Positions 17,301 to 27,907 of a stretch of DNA of 64,000 nt are shown here, in pieces. Numbering within the stretch: position 1 is the stretch's first letter; every line of letters starts with the position of its first letter. A program made the translations under genes and the position numbers. Source of the DNA: Craspedostauros australis (taxonomy: Eukaryota > Bacillariophyta > Bacillariophyceae > Mastogloiales > Achnanthaceae). The notes beneath the pieces were generated by a model. The model was not told where the DNA came from. It was given only the letters and a program-made list of their open reading frames with translations, and searched no databases. The stretch spans positions 186,001-250,000 of the forward strand of contig JAMXDE010000026.1 in the NCBI GenBank assembly GCA_026770025.1, written 5' to 3'.

Positions 17301-20076
17301 GCAGTCAAAGGAGAAGATGATGATGACGATGATGGATGAGTGAGCGAGAGGAGATATTCCAATCAGTTGAAGCATGTCACTACCGCTACGTAGCACAAGG
17401 GTTGTGCAAGGTGACATGAAATGAGCTGATTCATTCATTCCTTCATTCATTCATCGAGAAGACGGAGAGATGCAAGAAAATGAAATGAAGCACAAGTACC
17501 ACCATCACGATGTCTAGTCCAATTTCAAAGGCAGCGCCAATACGAGTGCCAGCCGCGGGACCGCAATGCCAACGAGTCACAGCTGCATACAGACAAAGTC
17601 AGGACCCAGATCGAGAATAGTACTGTTGCTTCCAACGCACCTGCACCGCGGCTATCCTGTCGGCGATTTCCTCCAAATTCCCCAGCGATGGTGGATTGGG
17701 CAATTGCGGACCCTGTTCCATGGGACCTTCATGGTACCCTCCCACGAGGCCACCGACCGCAGTTTCGAAATCGTCTTGATGCGGGTGATTGAGCATCGGA
17801 TTTTGGTGATTCATATGCAGCGGGTGCTGTTGCTGCAGTTGATGTTGATGTGACAGTGATTGCTGGTGTGAAAGGGGTTGCTGATGATGGGAGAGGTTTG
17901 GCGGAAACTGATGATGCGGACCATCGCCGGCTGTCCCTGGCGCTCCAGATCCAGGAGGTGGCACGGGTGGCGATGGCGAGGAGGTGGTCGGCGATGGCCC
18001 AATGTTCATCCACACATCCTGCTTGTTCTGATGGTCGTTGATGGGGGCGCCGTTCATGACATTCGGCACACCGTGGACGATCGGTACGCCACGAGCATGG
18101 CGAGGCCCCTTCAATGGAGGATTGCGTTGCTGATGATGATGTTGCGGCTGGTGCTGCTGCTGCTGCTGATGGTGATGCTGGCGATGATCTATCATTTCGC
18201 TTGTGATTCCCGCACCAGAGCCAAACACGATACCGCCACGCATGCCCCCGCTGTTGGTGTCGCTGTTGTTGTTGGGAGGATTACCAGTGCTGGGTCCAAC
18301 GCCATTCTGTCGTGCGTGCGGATTGCCCCCATCCGCACGGCTCATTTCTTCCGCCCTCAATTGGACACTCCTGATCTGCTTCCATATGTTCATGCAGCCA
18401 GAAACCTCCTGGAAGGACAAGGCTAGATCCACGCCCTTTGAGGCTGGATTGGCTTCGTTCATGTACGGTTCACGCCACGTGATGATGTTTTCCCCTTGTC
18501 GCTGATACATCCCCCTCAGCAGTATCCTCGTTCGCAGCAAAATCCGTGTTGTGCTGTTCTGCTTTGAGTCCGCCTCAGTTGTTGACGTTGGCGTTGGCGT
18601 TGCTGCTGCATCAGCTGTTTGTGTTCCTGTTGGTGTTGGCGGAGTCGTGGTTGTCGTCGTTGTCGTTGTCGCGGTCGCTGTTGTTGTTGACACTGAATCG
18701 GATGATGTGGTTGGATCGGATGTTGCTACCGGCAGTGCGGGTGTGGATGCACCGGTTGGAAGTCCCAGGGTGACCTGAGAACTTGCGCCGCTGGCTGAAT
18801 TACGCTGTTGTGCCATTGTGCTTGTTAACGGTAAGGATGGTGCCGCCGGTGATGATATGGATGAGGGTATCGGCGGTGCATTGGTATCGGATGATGGTGA
18901 CTGCGTACCTGCTGCGGTTGGCATGGCTGGTGTGGTTGGAGGGAAGAATTCTGATTGCATACAGAGAGTCGGTTCGCCCAGCTGCTTGTAGATGGGCGCA
19001 TCGTCTCCCATGTACTTGAGATCTTCCTTGTCTTTTTCGAACATGGCATCTTTATCCTTCTTCGTCGTTGGTAATGACGAAGATGAGGACGACGATTGCT
19101 TGTACATGCAGTGGATGCGCCCCGTGCCGCAGTCATCCCACGAACCATTCCCATTGAGTCTATAGAGCTTGACCCTCCAGCCTTCCGCCTGGCTCTCCGT
19201 TGATGGTGCCTCCGTGGCGAGAGGGTTGGCCCCCGCCCGGCTGTGTGGGTGCGGATGTGCATGCAGCTGCGATTGTGGCCCTTTCGTTGTGGGATGAAGT
19301 TGCCGCTGCGCATGGACTGACGCACCCGCACCCGGCCTCATGTTGCCACCATTAAGCGTCGGAGGAGTGAAAGACAGAGCGAGCTCGGACGGAGTGGATG
19401 GCGTGATTGCAGAAGCTGGTGGATTTGGAGCATGAAGCCGATTGTTGCGAAAGTTGCCAGCGCCGACACGGCCATTGGCAGCAACACCGCCATGATCAGC
19501 GCTACTATTGCCATCACCGTCACCGTCGCCAGTATGATCATTATCCAATGGATTGCCTTTGGGTCGCTTTGTCTGGCTTACATCTTGGGTTGGTTTGAAA
19601 TTGCTCTTTTGGGCCATGAACGGTTTCTTGAGTGCGCTTTGTTGCTGCTGCTGATGATGCTGATGATGGGAGCTGTCGAGATTTTGCAAATTGAGCTGAT
19701 TGAGTTGTTGCCTCCTTTGGTGATGCCGATCATCCTCTTCCAAATCAGATGGGGAAGAAGTGGAAAGCTTATTGCAATTTCTGCCAGAGTGAACCTTGCT
19801 GGGCACGGTATTATAGATTTCAGTGTTTGTATCAGCAGACGATGCACCCAACTTGCGTTTGCGCTCTGTTGTGTTGTTCTTTGGCGGCAATCCCATTTGG
19901 AATTGCGTCGGTTGCTTGGCAGCAGGTTCCGTGAGTCTCGATGTCGATGCCGGCAGTCCCAAGGATGCTTCCCCAGTATTCTTTGTGTTGTCGACGTCCA
20001 TCGCATCGGCTTTCGGTTGTGCATTTGCGTTATTCATACCAATATCCATCTCTTCGCTGCCTGTGCCACCGTCCAT
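14324..20076 (-). CDS. Protein phosphatase 4 regulatory subunit 3 (SMEK/PP4R3)
   Basis: Three exons read downward: 20076-17641, 17188-14828 and 14527-14324; all junctions fall between codons, giving 1,666 residues. Exon 1 ends in LGNLEEIADRIAAVQ and exon 2 begins HMQQRESFSMYISQ, restoring the family's LGNLEEIAE...LxxLF continuity. A PH/EVH1-like domain is present in two pieces: residues about 299-376 (WRVKLYRLNGNGSWDDCGTG) and about 509-575 (VDLALSFQEVSGCMNIWKQI), separated by about 130 Pro/Ser/Thr residues. The Smek armadillo-like region follows (CATMEYDPDLRDKANHRWFL, FRVNFLRDTLLRP). The tail is acidic (YFDSDDDD and SSSDDDDDD). The N terminus is Gln/His/Asn-rich. Family role: targets the PP4 catalytic subunit to substrates, including DNA-repair proteins. 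It is about twice the usual length, because of low-complexity inserts. Introns of 452 and 300 nt have good GT-AG borders. Confidence 0.88.
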
Positions 20077-21627
20077 GACCCTAGCTGGTGGAGGCAGAGA
20101 AGGATGATGCGTTGCAATTTCCTTCGAGGGATACCTGTGGTATTCTGTCTCACTCAGTGCACAAGTATGTTCGAATGGAAGCAGGGGCTTGCCGTGGATA
20201 GTTGTCGAGCGTGATGCGGAGGTGGTTCTCAGCTGTTGCTACTTCTTTTTCTTTTTCTCCTCCTCACCATCTGCACTGGAATGCTTCTCCTTTCTCGTTG
20301 CACACTCAATCTCTCTTTCCAGATCTCTCTTTCTACCTTGGATCATTCGGTCAGACCTTTGGTCGCTCAGATACGAGGTCGTCAGGGTACCTCACTGCCT
20401 CAGAACTATAATAATAATAGGCCGATGATCGTTGCCTTTCCTTGCTTTCTATTGATGAGACGATCCTCCCGCTCTATCTTTCTTTCCTTCTCTCTCTCGT
20501 TCGAACTGCCGCTGCAACAGGTACAGATGGATAAGATCCCCTGTTGGTAGGGTAGTATGGCACTTGCGATAGGCCAAATGAATGCCAGTCACCGTGCTGG
20601 TATCTCTCTCCTTCCACGAAAGCGCAAAAGTGGTGGCCTGCAAATGCGAAAGATGATGACAATGATGATGCGGCGAGTTGGTGGTTGCGCTGCTTCAACG
20701 TTGTTGTCGCTTCTCTATTCTCCCAGTATTGTTGGCTCGTCACAGATACCCTCCTGTTGCTGCTGAGTATAGTCGAGGAGGTACACTTATCCGTACGCCG
20801 AGCGCTGTACTCCTATGTATGATACGATAGTACGGGGTATTGCCAATGGTGACTGAAGTGACGCCCAGCTCAGCTCGGTTTCACTCGTGTTCCGTTGTGC
20901 GCTTCATTCATCATCGCAGTCGACGCTGCTCGGAATCGTGACGATCCACCGCACGCTTTTGCCGCGCTTGACTCGTTTGTCTGGCGCGAAAGTGAGGGAC
21001 GCCACTTCAAAATCGTGAATGGTCCGCCTGTTCGGCGCGTCGAAAAAAATTGGCTGGCTGTGTGACACAACTTGCGTGTTGGTCGGACGGGTCGTGTCGT
21101 TGGTGCGAAGACCAACTGTGTTCGTAAAACCATAAACGGACAATATGTTCGATAACCGATGACGCACATATTCGTCATCCGAGTGGCGCATCGATGACGT
21201 CTGCCAGCGCCCACCACCACCACACAAAGTTCAGGCAATTGCCGATGGCCACAGCATTGGGAACCCGATCACAAGACAAAACAAGTCACCAAGACAAGAA
21301 GGAATCAAGCTTGGAAGGGCAACAAACGAACCAAGTCGTCGGAACTGCAGTTCGGGTTGACGACTCCGCCCATTTCATTTTGAACGCACAGTTGCAATTG
21401 CAACTCCATCTTCCACGCTCACCAGCTCATACTGCATTCTGGCGTCTTCTCGTACCGATACTCTCACAAGCAGCAGCCATAATCTTTCCTTCTCGCACCT
21501 CTCAGAGTTGGATTGCGCAGCACAACAGCATCACAACAGCATCGCACCAGCATCGCACCAGCATCGCACCAGCATCACACCAAAAGGATCCGACATCGCG
21601 GTGAGATCTCCATTCAGCACCTTCCTG
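20077..21627. other. Divergent intergenic region
   Basis: About 1.5 kb lies between the SMEK start (-) and the N-acetylglutamate-synthase-like gene (+), so both promoters should be here. T/C-rich DNA occupies about 20230-20350 on the plus strand, which is purine-rich on the minus strand and suits the SMEK leader. A GTACTC motif lies at 20807-20812, and an 11-nt tandem repeat at 21527-21581. Frames on both strands give Ser/Arg-rich, domain-free products. Confidence 0.5.
21527..21581. repeat. 11-nt tandem repeat
   Basis: Five copies of AGCATCGCACC, the first and last slightly diverged (AGCATCACAAC, AGCATCACACC), lying 46 to 100 bases upstream of the first in-frame ATG of the following gene, probably in its 5' leader. 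Confidence 0.85.
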
Positions 21628-24036
21628 ATGCCCAATCAAATCAACAAACAGCCATCGCATCTGCCAACCTCCGCGATCACACCCATCATCAACCCCATCG
21701 GATCCAATCCTGCTAATACCAAAGAACGAAGACGCCGAAGCGCAAGCCAGGATCCCGTCATTCCGCGCTGGCTGGCGAGGATGATCAAGACGGCCATGCT
21801 GCTCCACATGTCCGCCAAGATGACATCCTCCTTCGGTTGCATGGCATGGGGTCCGCAGAGGGTGCACCAAGCACGGTCACTCGCTGCCTGGAGGCAAGTC
21901 CCACTCCACATCGGCTCTGCTTCTGTGCCAAAATCCGCGTTGCCGCAATGCCAAACGAGATCAATGTCCAGATTCCGTTGGTCCAAGGATGTTGTCAAGT
22001 TCTCGACCATTCAGGATGACGCCGAGGCCAACCAGGCACGCAATCAGCGTCGGGATCAGCGACGGCAGCAACAGCAGGATGCATCAGACCATGGAAGCCA
22101 GACTCAGTCCACGTTGACCAATACCACAATGGAAACGACCAATATCCAATCGTCTCGGAATTCAACGAATGCCATTGACGATCTTTCCGATGCGGAAGAA
22201 GCAGTCGCAACACAAGCCGCAACCGCTGATGTTGACGCAGACGCAGACGGTTCCAATCGTGAAGACACATCCTTCCTCGCCATCAATCCAAAGGACATCA
22301 ATATCGTCGACTGTGACGAGCTGGATCTCGATGCAGCGAACGGTCGCGAACTCCCAGAGGACATGGATGCCAACAGCATCAGAGAATCCACCTTCGTCAA
22401 CATGTTCCGCGGTTCCGCCAACTACATCGCCAACCATCGCAACACCCTGGTCGTCTTCCACATTCCGGGCGATCTCATGGAGGGTCAGGACACCAACTTC
22501 CTGCGGGACCTCATGAACGACATCGCACTGTCGTGGTTGCTGGGCATCAAGATCGTCATCGTCGCGGGATGCCGCTACCAGCTGCAGCAACGTATCGCAG
22601 GGCAGGATCGGCATCACGGCGTGACGGTCACGGACCGTGATGCGCTGCGTGTGGTCAAGGAGGTGGCAGGATATATCCGCTATGAGATCGAACGTCAGCT
22701 GGCGCGATCTTTGCGCATGCAGGGTGCCAACGACTCGCGCACGCCAACGCAGACCATGCAGTTCGATTCGGACTATCCATCGAATGGCAATGGCAACTAC
22801 CAGCAGCAGCAGTATTCACAGTCCTCGCCAAATGGATCTTATCAACAGCAGTCACAGCAACAGCAGAACTTTGGAAGAACGAGCAAGAATGGATACATGA
22901 ATGAAGGTCTGGGTGGAATGGGCAGCCGCATGGATGCTCAACACACAATGAATCCATTCGGCAACCCCAATGATCACAGCTACAGCAGTGATGGAAATGT
23001 GGTTTCTGGCAACTTCTACACAGCCCAGCCAATGGGCATCCTGGATGGCGTCGATTATAAATTCACAGGATTCGTGCGTCGCGTGGAGGTCGAGAAGATC
23101 CGCCAGGTCCACAACTCCCGTGATATCGTCCTGCTCACAACATTGGGCGTCAGCCCCAGCGGCGAAGTCTTCAACGTCAATTCGGAAAGTTTGGCAGCGA
23201 CGGTCGCAGGTGCCATGGATGCCAGCAAGATCATCTTCTTCACAGAAGGCGACGTGCAGCTGCGGCACAACGTCCATGGCAAGCAGATCCAGCATCTGCG
23301 CGTCAAGGACGCCCACAACCTGCTTCAACACCGCACCGTCGACGTCCACAAGCGCGGTCTCGTCACCTTGGGCAAGAGCTGTCCTCGGGAAAGCGCCAAG
23401 CGCAACAAACTCATCAAGATCGGATGGGCCATGCATGCACTCGAGCAGGGCGTCCGACGTGCGCACATCATCTCGCCGCGGCATGGGGCGTTGCTGCAGG
23501 AGCTCTACACGCGAGATGGCAGTGGCACCATGCTCTCCCGCGACCTCTACGACGGCATCCGCCAGGCCAAGGTTGAAGACGTCAGCGCCATCCACGAGCT
23601 CATCACGCCGCTCATCCAGATGGGCACGCTGGTGGATCGGCCAAAAGACGTCCTGGAAAAGTCGGTATCCTCTTACCACGTCTACACGCGCGATGACCTT
23701 GTCGTGGCGTCCGGGCAGCTCAAGATGTTCGAGAACAGGTTTGCTGAGATCGCTTGCCTCGTCGTGGATCGCAACTACCGCTCGCGAGGACATGGCGATG
23801 CCATGCTTGGCTACCTGGAACGTCTGTGTCTGCAGAAGGGGGCCTCCTACGTCTTCGTCCTCAGCACGCAGACGATGGAATGGTTCATCGAACGCGGATT
23901 TGACGAGGTCGATGTAAGCAGGTTGCCGCCCAGCCGTCAGGCGGTCTACGATACCAAACGCAAAAGCAAGATTTACATGAAGAAGATCACCAACATCCGG
24001 GATTTGGATGCCTCCGAACTGTGGTGGAATAGATAG
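21628..24036 (+). CDS. N-acetylglutamate synthase-like amino-acid N-acetyltransferase
   Basis: A single frame. Possible starts are ATG 21628 (802 residues) or ATG 21781 (751 residues). The second gives a basic, hydroxylated N terminus (MIKTAMLLHMSAKMTSSFG) that looks like an organelle presequence, so it may be the true one. An amino-acid-kinase-like domain starts with SIRESTFVNMFRGSANYIAN and HIPGDLM, with IKIVIVAGCRYQLQQRI. It is interrupted by a Gln/Asn/Ser-rich insert at about 22750-22990 and resumes with FTGFVRRVEVEKIRQVHNS. The C-terminal GNAT domain carries the acetyl-CoA-binding region (CLVVDRNYRSRGHGDAML) and STQTMEWFIERGFDEV. This AAK-plus-GNAT order matches bacterial ArgA and plant NAGS, which make N-acetylglutamate at the first step of arginine synthesis. 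An Asp-rich linker at about 22190-22370 precedes the domain. Confidence 0.85.
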   Translation: MPNQINKQPSHLPTSAITPIINPIGSNPANTKERRRRSASQDPVIPRWLARMIKTAMLLHMSAKMTSSFGCMAWGPQRVHQARSLAAWRQVPLHIGSASVPKSALPQCQTRSMSRFRWSKDVVKFSTIQDDAEANQARNQRRDQRRQQQQDASDHGSQTQSTLTNTTMETTNIQSSRNSTNAIDDLSDAEEAVATQAATADVDADADGSNREDTSFLAINPKDINIVDCDELDLDAANGRELPEDMDANSIRESTFVNMFRGSANYIANHRNTLVVFHIPGDLMEGQDTNFLRDLMNDIALSWLLGIKIVIVAGCRYQLQQRIAGQDRHHGVTVTDRDALRVVKEVAGYIRYEIERQLARSLRMQGANDSRTPTQTMQFDSDYPSNGNGNYQQQQYSQSSPNGSYQQQSQQQQNFGRTSKNGYMNEGLGGMGSRMDAQHTMNPFGNPNDHSYSSDGNVVSGNFYTAQPMGILDGVDYKFTGFVRRVEVEKIRQVHNSRDIVLLTTLGVSPSGEVFNVNSESLAATVAGAMDASKIIFFTEGDVQLRHNVHGKQIQHLRVKDAHNLLQHRTVDVHKRGLVTLGKSCPRESAKRNKLIKIGWAMHALEQGVRRAHIISPRHGALLQELYTRDGSGTMLSRDLYDGIRQAKVEDVSAIHELITPLIQMGTLVDRPKDVLEKSVSSYHVYTRDDLVVASGQLKMFENRFAEIACLVVDRNYRSRGHGDAMLGYLERLCLQKGASYVFVLSTQTMEWFIERGFDEVDVSRLPPSRQAVYDTKRKSKIYMKKITNIRDLDASELWWNR

Positions 24037-24813
24037 ATAACACAAGAAAGGCACATTGGGTACAAATGGCACAATGCATATATGTAACATATTATAGGAG
24101 CTACGCTAGCATACCACAACATTGCATAGCATATGAGCATTGTATGGTGTGTATTCGTTGCGCTCTGTTCTACTCTGCTCCATCAATACACCACGATCGT
24201 GCCAGTGGCAGTGCTGCTGAGGGGGCACGAGCAGAGATTAACGATCAGAGGATGCCTCGTTCGTACCTACTCCAGTGACGATGAAAGACGCTTGGACTTG
24301 ATGGCAGCAAAGATCATGAGAGTTGCACATGTGTGATGAAAAGAAAGTGCAGTATTGGCATGGTACTACGTGACACAAAGGAACGAGTGCGGTGGCAACG
24401 AAGAGAAGCCTTTGTCATTCGATTGGTTTGTGCAGGTCGAGAAATGAAAGCTAGATTGTTAAGTGTGATGTATCAGATCTTCGTAGAACCCAGCACGTGA
24501 GAGGATCCTGTCCAGAGGTACACGAAGCACAGAGAGCAGTGGGGTATTGTGGATGATTGAGGAGATGCAGCCGAGGCACGTCGTGCCTTGATAGGTAGGC
24601 AAGAGGAGAGTGCCCATACAAGTACGATACTCGTCCCACTGCCGTGCGTCATCCGAGCGAACGTTCCCATGACGAGAATCGCACACCGCAGTCGATGGCA
24701 TCACCCTGATAGCACAGAGACGTTTCATCTGCACCTTGTCATCGTCATCCTTGAGTTGGGACATTATGTTCGAGTTTGGTTGTGATTGCGGTAGAGATGC
24801 AGGGGTACAATGC
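24037..24813. other. Convergent intergenic spacer
   Basis: These 777 bases separate the 3' ends of the N-acetyltransferase gene and the VOC-protein gene. I see AT-rich patches just after 24036 but no gene or marked repeat. Confidence 0.5.
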
Positions 24814-26508
24814 CTAATCGCTGTCGCTATCACTGTCACTATCGCTGTCACTATCACCGCCATCGACCTGTGGTTGTGAGGGAAGTATGCATAAGACAAG
24901 GCACAGTACCACAGCACAGTGCATTGTATATGGTGTTTATGAGCATGCGTGGTGAGAACGTAAGAAGAGGAAGAGGAGAGAGAGGGAAGGCGTCGGAGAG
25001 GCGAAGTGAGAAACAGGTTCTTCGTCAAAGCATGAGTGTGCAAGCATGGACAGCAGACACCACACAATGACTGAACGAGACTAGAGGCGATGGTGGCGAT
25101 AACCATTCGCGTTGTTGTGTGCTTGTTGCATTCTGTTGCTGGCGGTAGGCGAGCGGTCACACTTACATCCGAAACCTCCACAGAGCCATCATCGCTGTCG
25201 TCCTTATCATCATCATCATCATCGTCGTCGTCGTCGTCGCTATCATCGTCCGCCTTGTCTGTCTTGACTGCGTCAGCAGCTCCAGATGTTGGGAGCAGCT
25301 CTGGCATGCCTGCGAGATGTGAGATTGAGGGAGGGAGGTCGCGTTGTAGTTGTGGATAGGCAAAGAGATGGATGGATGGATGGTAGACAAATAGAGAAGA
25401 AGAGACGCCGATGTATTTACGTATGTGTGAGTAAGTGCATGAGCGAGCAAGTGCGTGAGCCAGCGGATGGATTGCATTGGATCTTTGATATGAATTGATG
25501 TTGCTCATCAACACAAAGCGTTTGGAGCAGCGTTCCTATCGATCAAGTAGATGCGTGAACAAATAAACATGGAGCAGCAGGCTGTGAAGCGAAACAAGTC
25601 GGTGGCGTACCTGGGAACTTGTATTGGTCGGATGATGGGGCATCGTCGTCGTTGGTGCTGTCGGCGGCCTCTTCGAAGCCTGGGAATTTTATCCCCTTTG
25701 GATTGTCGGCGGAGAAGGTGATGGTTCCCTCTGGGCTGCCGAAGGAGAATTCGAGCAGTGGATCTCCTTCCTGGACCTCGATGCCGTCGACCTTTTCCAG
25801 CAGCTCGTGGACCTTGTGTCCTGCTGGTGCTCGGACGACGAGCGCCTTGAGGGCGCCGACCTCTGGGATGGATGCGGTTGGGTGGTCGCACTCGCCCCAG
25901 TCGATGTAGAATGGCACGCAGCCTCCGCACTTGTGGCCGTACATGTAGAGCATCTCCCACTTCTTGGGCGTGCCGTCAGGGCTGGCGCCGAACATGGAGA
26001 TGTGGTCTGGCTGCCATCCGAGCTCGTTGGGGACGTAGTCGTCCTTCATGTCTTCGATGTCGCTGGATCGGATGGCGAAGTGGTAGGGAACGAGCGTTCC
26101 CTCCTCGAGCTCGGCGGCGAGGGAGGCTCCGATGGGGCCGGAATTCTTCGGATCGGGAGCGACGATCTCGATGTAGGCATTGTTGTCGAGGCCCACGCGG
26201 GCGCTCTTGGTTCCCAGACCTCGGAGAGATCCCACGACGGATGGCTCGATGCCGGTCATGGCCGAGAATTCCTTCATGGCCTCCTGGAGATCAGGGGCGG
26301 CGAGGACGATGTGGTCCAGCACGTTGTCGGAAAGGTTGAGGTCGTGCTTCGTGGCCCCTCTCTGGGCCTCTCCCTCGTCATCCTCGTCGTCGCTATCGTC
26401 CGAGGAATCGTCGTCGTCGTCGTCATCGTCGCCGTCGTCGTCCCAGGCTGCCAGGAGCTTCTTCATGCGCTCGTCTTCGGAGCCATCGTTGGAATCATCA
26501 TCAGACAT
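24814..26508 (-). CDS. VOC/glyoxalase-fold protein with acidic tails
   Basis: Three exons read downward: 26508-25611, 25309-25167 and 24867-24814, giving 364 residues (junctions in phase 1 and phase 0; donors GTACGC and GTAAGT, acceptors CAG). The first 50 residues are very acidic (a run of Asp and Ser). The core starts DHIVLAAPDLQEAMKEFSAM and contains GLGTKSARVGLDNNAYIEIV, PYHFAIRSSDIEDM and YIDWGECDHPTASIP, matching a glyoxalase_3-like vicinal-oxygen-chelate domain whose members bind metal and act on small hydrophobic or conjugated substrates. Candidate metal-binding His and Glu residues are present, but the substrate cannot be told. Exon 2 ends in a second Asp-rich run, and exon 3 is just a short Val/Gly lead into Ser-Asp repeats and the stop. 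The introns are 301 and 299 nt. The acidic tails are unusual for the family. Confidence 0.78.
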
Positions 26509-27907
26509 GGTGGAGTGTGTGTTTGTTTGTTACTGTTGTTGTTGTTGTTGCTGTCGCTGTCGATGTTGGTATGCGAAGTGAATTGAAGCGCGAAGTGAAG
26601 TGAAGCTGATGGGTTGTCGAGCAATGTACGAACACTGGGCTGCGAAGTTGTGACTAATTTGTGACAGGACACGAAAAGCTCTGTCTGTCGCAGCAATTAT
26701 CTCCTCTGTGCGGTTGCGTTGTGTGTTTGTGGTTGCACCGCAACAGAGCAGTGATTGTGAATGGTGCGGCAGCTCGTATCCACACGGGACGAGATTGGCA
26801 AAGGCAAGGATCGACGAACTCTTTTCCTCACGGTCTCTGCGTGGGTCAACTGTTCTGGTTTTGTGACCAGCCGGATCTTTTTCTCAACGAAATTGTGCGC
26901 GCCGCGGCTGTGTGAGTGACCCATCGGTCATTTCACAACGCCCAAGTCACGAAGTCACATGACAGTTTTTTGATCGTTGGATTCTTCCTTTTGTTCTTGT
27001 GGATAATTTAGTCGTACGAGTCGATCGGATGTCTCCGAAAAGGTATCTTTGGTGATAACGCCTCGCTTTTCGGTCTTGTTTGTGGTGTCCAGAGTCGTCG
27101 AGTGTTGTTTGTTGCTGTCCAATGCTGTCCGGTGTCATGCCAGGTAGGATGACGATGACGATGTGGTTGCTTGGTGATCGTCATCCATCTCCTCACGAGG
27201 AGAAGAAGCGTCTGTTCGGCGAAGTGCAAGAGTTCCTTGCTGTACTCGTATGTGCATGGCAGCGACATGTGTCGCGATGAGGCCTCCAGATTGACGCAGC
27301 AATGAGGTGATACATGATCGATGGAACAAAAGGGATACTCCACTATCCTCTCCAACATCTACGTGTGCACGTCGATGATGAGCCATCCTTGCAGCAACCA
27401 CAAGTTCCATCTCTGATATGATTGCACTTTCCTATTTTACCGTATAGAACTGGGTCCTCTGTACGATTGAAGGATTACGCATGCACGAGGTCGCGGTTGA
27501 TGGAACGCCAATGCGTCCGTCTGCAGCAGCCTCCGAATGCGATATGCATGGTGCTGTGCATCCGACTTGCATGTGCGCCTGCATACATGCCGGCGAGGTT
27601 GCTGGTGCGAGTATCCACCGGCACAAGTGTGGTTGCTTCGCTTGTTCACTCAATGTCAACGGTTGTTGTGCTGATACTGCACCACACTTGATGGTCACAT
27701 CCAACACCGATCTCCGTTGATTGCCAAGTACGTATGTTCGCGCTCGTACGTATGCTCACGGTTGTGTGCATGTGACGACAATTCTTCCATCAGCACCGAC
27801 CCATTCCTGAAGACGCATCCTCATGCTTGCATAGTGCGAATGCACGCAGACGCAGAAGCGAGAGACGACGGTGTTGTACCGCACGGTGTCTGCCAGTGCA
27901 GACGTCC
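26509..27907. other. Intergenic region, tandem minus-strand genes
   Basis: This 1.4-kb region holds the VOC leader (TTG/GTT repeats near 26525-26560, which read CAA on the transcribed strand) and the 3' flank of the four-helix protein gene. A GTACTC motif lies at 27242-27247. Short frames on both strands are not convincing. Confidence 0.5.

Noticed and set aside
14597-17362. The 921-codon frame as a gene starting at 17362
   Set aside because: The first 58 residues are leader-like and come from intron sequence upstream of the acceptor at 17189; the last 77 come from the next intron. It is exon 2 of SMEK.
25191-25250. CATCAT/GTCGTC repeat as a noncoding microsatellite
   Set aside because: On the minus strand it is the in-frame Asp-rich part of VOC exon 2.
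24459-25514. 351-codon minus-strand frame overlapping the VOC gene's small exons
   Set aside because: It runs through introns of the VOC gene and its product is a mixture of low-complexity and random sequence; the three-exon model explains the coding parts better.
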